11,961 bases of DNA from assembly GCA_023251275.1 (NCBI GenBank), contig JAHEZC010000023.1, positions 1 through 11,961 on the forward strand, in the 5' to 3' direction. This document shows, piece by piece, positions 7,155-11,961 of the stretch. The stretch is from Parafilimonas sp. GTDB lineage: Bacteria; Bacteroidota; Bacteroidia; Chitinophagales; Chitinophagaceae. Every line of letters begins with the position of its first letter. The stretch's first letter is position 1. A program made the translations under genes and the position numbers. The notes beneath the pieces were generated by a model, which was not told the DNA's origin, searched no databases, and saw only the letters and a list, made by a program, of their open reading frames with translations.

Positions 7155-7634
7155 TTATTCTGCCGAAAGTTTTTCCAGCACATAAAATACTATGGGACAG
7201 AATGCTGAATTTTTTAAAGTGATGGTTTGCCGCTTCAGCAATACATCTTCATTCGTATATGGGAAGCGCACACAATCTGAAGGACGCACTTCATAAATGC
7301 TGCAGAAATTATCGGTTCCTAAAAACGGACAAGGCGTTTGTTTTGCTACATAATCTCCGTCTTCGTCGAGGTGCAGGTATGTTTCAATAAATTCACTTTC
7401 ACGCATCTTTACATGCCTGCTGATGCGTTTAATATCCGGCGTTTTAAAACGTGGTGAATAATTTTTGCAACAGGCCGCACATTCAAGACAATTGATCCTG
7501 CTGAAAGCTTCTTCGTGTAAGGCGGGCAATTGCTTCAATACTTTATTCTTATCTGCTCTCTGCAAAAAGCGTTTGAATTTTTTTTGATGATCGCCGGTAT
7601 TTTTTTGGCTTTTGCCGTGATTTACTTCCGCCAT
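7155..7634 (-). CDS. YkgJ family cysteine cluster protein
   Basis: The 159-residue product is a small soluble protein of the CxxCxxCC (YkgJ, putative zinc- or iron-chelating) family. Eight cysteines are visible: C49, C52, C55 and C56 form the signature, followed by C102 (PCPFL), C111 (FCSIYEVRP), C121 (DCVRFPY) and C146 (FCPIVF). The pattern fits binding of a metal or Fe-S cluster; the physiological role of the family is not settled. The lysine-rich N-terminus (1-35) precedes the domain. The ATG at 7634 is the first in frame and leaves an 84-nt divergent spacer to the CapA gene. The same orientation and short gap suggest possible co-transcription with the antiporter, but no functional link is evident. 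Confidence 0.88.
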   Translation of the reverse strand: MAEVNHGKSQKNTGDHQKKFKRFLQRADKNKVLKQLPALHEEAFSRINCLECAACCKNYSPRFKTPDIKRISRHVKMRESEFIETYLHLDEDGDYVAKQTPCPFLGTDNFCSIYEVRPSDCVRFPYTNEDVLLKRQTITLKNSAFCPIVFYVLEKLSAE

Positions 7635-7685
7635 AAAAAGAAAATTATTTTTACAAAGTTGGTGTTTAATTTTCAGGAGAAAATT

Positions 7686-7692
7686 TACTTTG
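7686..7692 (+). promoter_or_regulatory. Candidate Bacteroidota -7 element (TAnnTTTG) for the CapA gene
   Basis: TACTTTG at 7686-7692 matches the Bacteroidota -7 consensus TAnnTTTG except that the match is counted over seven bases (TActTTG). It lies 26 nt before the ATG at 7719, giving a short leader. The nearest upstream TTG (7659-7661) is about 24 nt away, longer than the usual 19-21 nt, so the -33 half is weak. The 84-nt spacer must also carry the divergent promoter of the YkgJ gene. Confidence 0.35.
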
Positions 7693-7718
7693 CGGGAATT
7701 TAATCATGCTCAATAAGA

Positions 7719-9116
7719 ATGCGCAGCAATTTTGATAAGTACAGGCCCGTAATATCCATAACTTTTAAAGGAAAGGTTTTAATCTTCATTATCAGGCTTG
7801 TCTATCTGCTGAGAAAGTGGATAGGCCGGCCTCAGTGGGATGAAATTGTGTCAGCGCATCATGAAGACCCGCTTAAAATGACGTTTGCCGAAAAAGTGTA
7901 TATGGGCCATAAATATTATTATAAGGCAATGGTAAAGTCAGAAGCTAATTCGGGGCTGAAAGAACATTTCAAAAATCAGTCTTTACAATTTCATATTCCC
8001 GGCGGATTTATTCCGCAGCAATCATTCACGCTTGGAGCAGGCGGCGATCTTATTCCTTACGAATGTGTGAATACTGAAACCTGTAAAAATTTATGGGATG
8101 ATGTTGGCAGCTTTCTGTTCGGCAATGATCTTGTATTTGCAAATCTCGAAACACCTGTTGATACATCAATGACAAAAAGCGCCGCTCCTGAAATAATGCT
8201 GCATGATATGTATTTCAATGCAGACGAAGAAACTTTCAGTATATTTTCCGGCTTGGGAAAATACAAAGGCTATGATGTGCTGTCCATTGCCAATAATCAC
8301 TCACTCGATATGGGTATGAAAGGCCTGATCAATACGATGCATTTTCTCCGCTCAAAAAATATTGAATTTACAGGGGCTGCACCAAACGAAGCTGCAACAC
8401 ACAGCTTCCCCATTATCGAAAGAAATGGTATTAACACAGCTTTTTTATCTTACACCTATTCGCTTAATAAAGAAGAGTTGCCGGAAGATGCAAAATGGCT
8501 CTGCAATCATGTGCCGCTGAATGAAACAAATCCCGATATTTCATTGATTGTGCAGCAGGCGGCTATTGCAAGACAAAAAGGTGCAGACATTATTGTGGCA
8601 TTGCTGCATATCGGCTGTGCATACCAGGCCTATCCCAGCATGCATACAGTGCAAAACATCAGGAATATCTGTACACATACAGGTATTGATATTATATTGG
8701 CAAGCCATCCGCATAATGCGCAGCCCATTGAAATATTTACTTCACATGCTAAACAGCATTTGATTGTCTATTCTCCCGGCGACCTGGTAGGGTATGATAT
8801 TTTTAAGTGGTGCCATCTTTCGTTACTGCTGAAAATAACTGTTACAAAAGGAAGGATTGGAAACAAGGTGCATACACTTATAAGCCGCCTCGAAGTAATG
8901 CCAGTGTATATGCACGCTGAAGCAGTGAAGGGGCGAATAAAGTCTTTGCAGTTGCGTAATTATTATAATCTTGCAGAAGCTCCCGAAAACTTTTTTACAA
9001 AGAAAAAAGACCTGGAAAAGTTTCTTGAAATACAGATGTTTTTCAATGAGTTCATCAATATGCCTCTAAAAACAAATACAGGGAAATATTCTTTAGTGCA
9101 GGTGGAAGAAGAATAA
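7719..9116 (+). CDS. CapA/PgsA family protein (metallophosphatase-like fold)
   Basis: The 465-residue product has the PGA_cap (CapA) domain at about 104-395. Motifs typical of this calcineurin-like superfamily branch are AGGD (107-110), ANLETPVD (141-148), IANNHSLDMG (190-199), LLHIG (295-299, usually LHWG) and SHPHNAQP (329-336), followed by IVYSPGDLVG. In poly-gamma-glutamate producers CapA/PgsA takes part in polymer transport, but many homologues occur without capBC, as here, and their substrate is unknown. There is no cleavable signal peptide; a hydrophobic stretch at 20-31 flanked by basic residues could be a membrane anchor. A C-terminal helical extension (about 405-450) follows the domain. 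An upstream ATG at 7706 is out of frame, so 7719 is the start. It appears monocistronic, with a terminator at 9156-9190. Confidence 0.85.
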   Translation: MRSNFDKYRPVISITFKGKVLIFIIRLVYLLRKWIGRPQWDEIVSAHHEDPLKMTFAEKVYMGHKYYYKAMVKSEANSGLKEHFKNQSLQFHIPGGFIPQQSFTLGAGGDLIPYECVNTETCKNLWDDVGSFLFGNDLVFANLETPVDTSMTKSAAPEIMLHDMYFNADEETFSIFSGLGKYKGYDVLSIANNHSLDMGMKGLINTMHFLRSKNIEFTGAAPNEAATHSFPIIERNGINTAFLSYTYSLNKEELPEDAKWLCNHVPLNETNPDISLIVQQAAIARQKGADIIVALLHIGCAYQAYPSMHTVQNIRNICTHTGIDIILASHPHNAQPIEIFTSHAKQHLIVYSPGDLVGYDIFKWCHLSLLLKITVTKGRIGNKVHTLISRLEVMPVYMHAEAVKGRIKSLQLRNYYNLAEAPENFFTKKKDLEKFLEIQMFFNEFINMPLKTNTGKYSLVQVEEE

Positions 9117-9155
9117 GCATCCGAATGCACATCAGAAAATTCTCACCTGCGGGTC

Positions 9156-9190
9156 CCCGCTTTCGTAAGAAGACGGGCTTAGGTTTTTTT
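9156..9190 (+). terminator. Likely intrinsic terminator after the CapA gene
   Basis: Bases 9156-9164 can pair with 9169-9177 around a GTAA loop: four G-C pairs at the base, one mismatch, one G-T wobble and three more pairs. Seven T residues follow at 9184-9190, 6 nt after the stem. It lies 40 nt past the CapA stop codon. The T-run is slightly distant from the stem, so efficiency is uncertain. Confidence 0.55.
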
Positions 9191-9193
9191 AAT

Positions 9194-9220
9194 CGTCATG
9201 CCTGCGCAGGCAGGCGTCTC
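9194..9220. repeat. REP-like palindrome
   Basis: The centre TGCCTGCGCAGGCA (9199-9212) is a perfect 14-bp palindrome inside CGTCATGCC…GGCGTCTC, a layout found in dispersed intergenic palindromes of many bacteria. Only one copy is in the window. The surrounding 294-nt gap (9117-9410) otherwise holds the terminator on its left and the cassette-boundary repeat on its right. Confidence 0.55.
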
Positions 9221-9270
9221 ATGAATTGGAAACGTTACAAATAAAATCTCCTGGCATTTTTTCTTTTACA

Positions 9271-9356
9271 CAACGGTTAATGCAAAAAATGCAATAATGA
9301 AATGTTGAAATCAATAAGAATAAAATTTTTAGCTTCGTATAACAGCGTTAATCATC
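9271..9356. repeat. Cassette-flanking direct repeat, copy 1
   Basis: This 86-nt segment aligns with 9948-10034 on the other side of the VOC gene. Both begin CAACGGTTAAT and end CGTTAATCATC. The best-conserved block is 9311-9339 against 9989-10017, 27 of 29 bases, containing TAAAATTTTTA followed by RCTTCGTA. That TA-rich block ending TARCTTCG resembles a Bacteroidota -7 box with one mismatch and could drive the downstream gene. A short TTGA/TCAA inverted pair lies at 9305-9314. A degenerate form of the boundary motif (TGTAAACGAAA) follows at 9365-9375. Confidence 0.75.
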
Positions 9357-9410
9357 ACGTCGGCTGTAAACGAAACGAAAAGCCTTTCATAAAACAAAAA
9401 TCGTGACAAT

Positions 9411-9938
9411 ATGAAAAAGATAACATTAATAGCTCTGACACTTGTTACAACGTTCGGACTTGGTTACGCTTTTAAATCAATTACAACAAAGAATAATCAA
9501 AAACAGGAACCAATAAAAAAAGTAACAGGCATTGGCGGCATCTTTTTCAAATGCAAAGACCCGCAGAAAATGAGAGAATGGTATAAGTCCCATCTTGGTT
9601 TGAATACCAATCAGTATGGGGCAGTTTTTGAATGGAGGCAAGGGGCAGATACTACTAAAAAAGGATTTACGCAATGGAGCCCGTTTAGTGAAAAGACAAA
9701 ATACTTTGAACCTTCCGCAAAGGACTTTATGATCAATTACAGGGTAGAAAACTTAGAAGCACTTATTGATCAGCTTCAAAAAGAAGGTGTAACAATTACC
9801 GATAAAATTGAAACGGCTGAATATGGCAAATTTGTTCACATTGTTGATATAGAAGGAAACAAAATTGAACTGTGGGAACCTGACGATACAGAGTTTGAAA
9901 AGTTAGGTAAACAAATAGGCAGCGAGACCACAAAATAA
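9411..9938 (+). CDS. Exported or lipid-anchored-like VOC/glyoxalase-fold protein
   Basis: The 175-residue product starts with a basic-hydrophobic segment (MKK… to about residue 21) that looks like a signal peptide or single membrane anchor, followed by a Lys/Gln-rich linker and one vicinal-oxygen-chelate domain (about 38-157). Domain landmarks are IGGIFFKCKDPQKMREWY (41-58), HLGL (61-64), a central FMINYRVENLEAL strand-helix and DIEGNKIELWEP (146-157). E153 is the usual metal-ligand position; the first-strand ligand position holds no histidine, so an enzymatic glyoxalase activity is doubtful. An exported VOC protein is less usual than the cytosolic form. The gene lies between two direct repeats, which suggests it moved as a unit. 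Confidence 0.85.
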   Translation: MKKITLIALTLVTTFGLGYAFKSITTKNNQKQEPIKKVTGIGGIFFKCKDPQKMREWYKSHLGLNTNQYGAVFEWRQGADTTKKGFTQWSPFSEKTKYFEPSAKDFMINYRVENLEALIDQLQKEGVTITDKIETAEYGKFVHIVDIEGNKIELWEPDDTEFEKLGKQIGSETTK

Positions 9939-9947
9939 TGAATAATG

Positions 9948-10034
9948 CAACGGTTAATATAATAAACGCAACGGACATTGATTGAAAATCAATAAGGATA
10001 AAATTTTTAACTTCGTACACTAACGTTAATCATC
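9948..10034. repeat. Cassette-flanking direct repeat, copy 2
   Basis: Partner of 9271-9356; the repeat period across the VOC gene is about 678 nt. It contains an added perfect hairpin ATTGATT-GAA-AATCAAT (9980-9996), which is shortened in copy 1. It is followed directly by the boundary motif at 10038-10062 and the DUF1801 gene. Confidence 0.75.
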
Positions 10035-10037
10035 GCA

Positions 10038-10062
10038 TTACAGGCAATGCTAAACGAAAGCA
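10038..10062 (+). repeat. Boundary motif with embedded start codon, copy 1
   Basis: Contains GGCAATGCTAAACGAAAG, which recurs with one change at 11495-11519 before the RibD-C gene; over 25 aligned bases only one differs. The ATG inside it (10047) opens the DUF1801 frame with M-L-N-E-S. A looser version is seen at 9360-9375 before the VOC gene. Confidence 0.8.
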
Positions 10063-10478
10063 AACACGACAACATTCGGACGATAATGAACAAAGAAATT
10101 AAATCATACAACAACCAACAAACAGAAACAGACAAAGAAATTTGTGACTTGCTTGCTCAGACAATAGACAACGAATTGACCGAAGCAGAAAGTAAAATTT
10201 GGCACGCTCATCCAGTTTGGTTTTTGGACGGCAATCCGACAGTTGGTTACAGCAAACAGAAAAAGGGAATAAGACTTATGTTTTGGAGCGGAGCTGACTT
10301 TGACGAAGAAAATTTAAACATTAAAGGAGTGAAATTTAAAGACGCTTCCATTTTTTACAATGATGTGACAGAAATCAACACAAAAGACCTAATGGCCTGG
10401 CTTCAAAAATCAAAACAAATCCAATCGGACTATAAGAACCTAATAAAAAGAAAAGGAAAATTAGAAAAACTTAAATAG
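10047..10478 (+). CDS. DUF1801 domain protein (YdhG-like)
   Basis: The 143-residue product has the DUF1801 signature: paired helices up to about residue 50, then KIWHAHPVWFLDGNPTVGYS (50-69) and GIRLMFWSGADFDE (74-87), with a basic C-terminus. Family members are small soluble proteins of the CyaY/YjbR-like superfamily with no agreed function. The first ATG (10047) lies inside the boundary motif; an alternative ATG at 10086 would give MNKEIKSYNN… and a more typical N-terminus. The stop is one base before the DUF2200 start, so the two are translationally coupled. Composition is A-rich, like the rest of this right-hand block. Confidence 0.85.
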   Translation: MLNESKHDNIRTIMNKEIKSYNNQQTETDKEICDLLAQTIDNELTEAESKIWHAHPVWFLDGNPTVGYSKQKKGIRLMFWSGADFDEENLNIKGVKFKDASIFYNDVTEINTKDLMAWLQKSKQIQSDYKNLIKRKGKLEKLK

Positions 10479-10479
10479 T

Positions 10480-10842
10480 ATGCAGATAACACCTGAACAC
10501 AACGCAAGAATGGCAAAAATGACTTTTGCTATAGTGTATCCTCTCTATGTTACGAAAATTGAGAAAAAAGGCAGAACAAAACAAGAATTGCATCAAGTCA
10601 TTGAATGGCTAACAGGTTTTGACGAAAAAAAAATTCAAGAGATGATTGAAGAAAATGCAACTTTTGAAACATTTTTTAATAAAGCAAAATTGAACTCTGC
10701 TGCTGACCTGATTAAAGGAGTAATCTGTGGTTACAGAATTGAAGAAATTGAAAACACTTTAACCAGGCAAGTCCGGTATCTTGACAAGTTGGTGGACGAA
10801 TTAGCGAAAGGTAAAAAAATGGAGAAAATTTTAAGAAGTTAA
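10480..10842 (+). CDS. DUF2200 family protein
   Basis: The 120-residue product matches DUF2200 along its whole length: HNARMAKMTFAIVYPLYVTK (7-26), KKGRTKQELHQVIEWLTGFD (29-48), the helical middle and CGYRIEEIENTLTRQVRYLD (83-102), with a lysine-rich end. The function of the family is unknown. It follows the DUF1801 stop by one base and precedes the SRPBCC gene by 25 nt, so the three probably form one transcript. Confidence 0.85.
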   Translation: MQITPEHNARMAKMTFAIVYPLYVTKIEKKGRTKQELHQVIEWLTGFDEKKIQEMIEENATFETFFNKAKLNSAADLIKGVICGYRIEEIENTLTRQVRYLDKLVDELAKGKKMEKILRS

Positions 10843-10867
10843 CTATTCATCTATAAAATTGATTATT

Positions 10868-11326
10868 ATGAAAAAAATACAATTCACCGTTATAATTAAT
10901 GTCCCTTCAAAAAAAGTTTATGATGTAATGCTGGGCATTAGCAATAAATCAACTTATGAGCAATGGACTGCTATGTTTAACCCGACATCTACCTATGACG
11001 GGAGTTGGAATAAGGGCAGCAAAATGCTTTTTATAGGAGTTGATGAAAAAGGAGAAAAGGGTGGTATGGTTTCAGAGATAGCTGAAAACATTCCCAACCG
11101 ATTTGTTTCAATTCGACATTACGGACTTGTAAAAGCAAATTTAGAAATAACAGAAGGACCAGAAGTTGAAAAATGGGCAAATGGATTTGAAAATTATACT
11201 TTTGAAGAAAACAACGGAGCTGCCAAAGTTACTGTTGACTTAGACACCACAGAAGATTTTTTAGATTACATGAACCAGACCTACCCAAAAGCCCTCGACA
11301 AATTGAAAGAACTCTGTGAAAAATAG
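10868..11326 (+). CDS. SRPBCC (START/AHSA1-like) domain protein
   Basis: The 152-residue product fits a SRPBCC fold: MKKIQFTVIINVPSKKVYDVM opening strand and helix, WTAMFNPTSTYDGSWNKGSKMLFIG, GGMVSEIAENIPNRFVSIRHYG, a WANGFENYTFEENNGAAKVTVDLDT strand set and a long C-terminal helix. Such proteins bind hydrophobic ligands or act as co-chaperone-like or unknown small-molecule proteins; the ligand cannot be inferred. The frame opens at TTG 10859, but the ATG at 10868 gives the expected N-terminus and is chosen. It is followed by a 177-nt non-coding stretch containing a long inverted repeat. Confidence 0.85.
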   Translation: MKKIQFTVIINVPSKKVYDVMLGISNKSTYEQWTAMFNPTSTYDGSWNKGSKMLFIGVDEKGEKGGMVSEIAENIPNRFVSIRHYGLVKANLEITEGPEVEKWANGFENYTFEENNGAAKVTVDLDTTEDFLDYMNQTYPKALDKLKELCEK

Positions 11327-11376
11327 AATGATACAAATAGATTACAATTACGAAGAAAGAAACACAGCCTGAAACA

Positions 11377-11488
11377 GCGGTTTGGCAAAAGTGGCGGTTC
11401 AGTCCTCCGCAGACACATTTGTGGTTCAACAAACATTCGTTCTCCGCATCAACATTTGTGGTAAAAATCGCCACTTTCGCCAAGCCGC
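11377..11488. repeat. Long inverted repeat with 20-nt arms
   Basis: The arms 11377-11396 and 11469-11488 are complementary at 18 of 20 positions plus one G-T wobble, with a 72-nt loop. The layout resembles an attC-like hairpin or a miniature element, but the outer flanks do not show clean RYYYAAC and GTTRRRY core sites. The boundary motif and RibD-C start follow within 16 nt. The loop has its own direct repeat. Confidence 0.8.
11405..11462. repeat. Pair of 21-nt direct repeats inside the hairpin loop
   Basis: CTCCGCAGACACATTTGTGG (11405-11424) recurs as CTCCGCATCAACATTTGTGG (11442-11461), differing only in the middle. They sit side by side in the loop of the inverted repeat. Whether they bind a protein or arise from slippage is unknown. 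Confidence 0.7.
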
Positions 11489-11494
11489 AAAACG

Positions 11495-11519
11495 TTACAG
11501 GCAATGTTAAACGAAAGCA
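11495..11519 (+). repeat. Boundary motif with embedded start codon, copy 2
   Basis: Second copy of the motif at 10038-10062, one base different. Its ATG (11504) opens the RibD-C frame, again with M-L-N-E-S, although the two genes downstream are unrelated. Confidence 0.8.
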
Positions 11520-11961
11520 CAATCACTGCAGGCATATTTAAAGTAACCATACACATGGTTTCAAGTCTTGACGGAATTATTGCCAAAAAAGACAATAGCG
11601 TTTCATGGTTTGAGACATCTGACTATTATGAGAAAGGAGTTGAAGTTACTGAACAAGACGCGGAGGAATTTCTTAAAACAATAGATTGCTATGTAATGGG
11701 TTCACGGACATACGAACACGCCCAGGAACTTTCAAAATCTTATGGGTGGGCTTATGGAGATACACCGACAATTGTGCTAACTCAAAGAGACTTGCCGATT
11801 GACAGGCAGAATGTTGAAATTTATTCAGGCGACCTGAACAAACTTGTGAACGAACGACTAAAACCAAACTACAAAAATGTCTGGCTTGCAGGTGGGGCAA
11901 TGCTTGCCAAAGATTTCATTCGTTTAAAATTGGCGGACGAAATAAGATTATCAGTTATGCC
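11504..11961 (+). CDS. RibD C-terminal/dihydrofolate reductase-like protein (3' end missing)
   Basis: An open frame from the boundary-motif ATG runs to the window end for about 152 codons. It shows the RibD-C/DHFR-like pattern: FKVTIHMVSSLDGIIAKKD at about 12-30, YVMGSRTYE (63-71), TPTIVLTQRD (87-96) and VWLAGGAMLAKDFI (125-138), where the GG lies in the NADPH-binding region. These proteins are NAD(P)H-dependent reductases related to riboflavin-pathway RibD but mostly of unknown substrate. Since the conserved strand begins at about residue 12, a start in the repeat-borne ATG is reasonable; no later ATG before that strand exists. About 25-40 C-terminal residues should lie outside the window. 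Confidence 0.85.
   Translation, partial: MLNESTITAGIFKVTIHMVSSLDGIIAKKDNSVSWFETSDYYEKGVEVTEQDAEEFLKTIDCYVMGSRTYEHAQELSKSYGWAYGDTPTIVLTQRDLPIDRQNVEIYSGDLNKLVNERLKPNYKNVWLAGGAMLAKDFIRLKLADEIRLSVM

Noticed and set aside
9117..9410. Hidden small gene or RNA in the CapA-VOC gap
   Set aside because: No frame of convincing length or start context; the content is accounted for by a terminator, a REP-like palindrome and the flanking repeat. No tRNA-like fold was recognised.
9948..11519. Canonical integron attC sites
   Set aside because: GTTAAAC near 11506 fits GTTRRRY by chance, but no matched RYYYAAC core is found at the other end, and the equivalent base in the 10038 copy breaks the rule. Kept only as an attC-like hypothesis.

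Overview
The window looks like a chromosomal accessory region of a member of the Bacteroidota, probably near the Chitinophagaceae or Sphingobacteriales. The grounds are the gene families (four-helix-bundle suffix protein next to a type I restriction locus, DUF1801, DUF2200, SRPBCC and VOC genes), the AT-rich composition, weak Shine-Dalgarno signals and a TAnnTTTG -7 element before the CapA gene. The genus assignment is inference. No rRNA, tRNA, CRISPR array, transposase or integrase was seen.

Left part (1-4717, all minus strand, so transcription runs toward position 1). A type I restriction locus enters with hsdR (4717-1919). It is followed 9 nt later by a DinD-family gene (1909-1067), then by a four-helix-bundle suffix gene (793-221) and the first codons of a second copy of that gene at the window edge (20-1). 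hsdM and hsdS are not present and would have to lie beyond position 1. The genes are separated by two chimeric scars. In transcription order each scar carries the first ~14 codons of an hsdS-like gene joined out of frame to the last ~25 codons of an hsdR gene, then a palindromic REP-like spacer. The arrangement is therefore hsdR, dinD, [hsdS head|hsdR tail], 4HB, [hsdS head|hsdR tail], 4HB copy 2. The region upstream of hsdS has apparently been built by repeated recombination between hsdR ends and hsdS starts, stacking different accessory genes. hsdR itself carries an in-frame insertion that encodes a palindromic repeat.

Middle part (4841-9116). These are ordinary-looking chromosomal genes: a CPA2/Kef-type cation:proton antiporter with two C-terminal RCK_C-like domains, a small YkgJ-type cysteine-cluster protein, and, divergently transcribed, a CapA/PgsA-type protein followed by a likely intrinsic terminator and a REP-like palindrome.

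Right part (about 9270-11961, plus strand). A run of small genes of the kind often seen in gene-cassette arrays: an exported VOC/glyoxalase-fold protein, DUF1801, DUF2200, SRPBCC, and a RibD-C/dihydrofolate-reductase-like gene cut by the window end. The VOC gene lies between two ~87-bp direct repeats. A shared boundary motif (GGCAATGYTAAACGAAAG) appears before DUF1801 and RibD-C and supplies the apparent start codon of both; a degenerate form precedes the VOC gene. A long 20-bp-arm inverted repeat precedes the last boundary. This resembles a mobile cassette array without a visible recombinase, but the sites do not fit canonical integron attC rules, so the mechanism is open.
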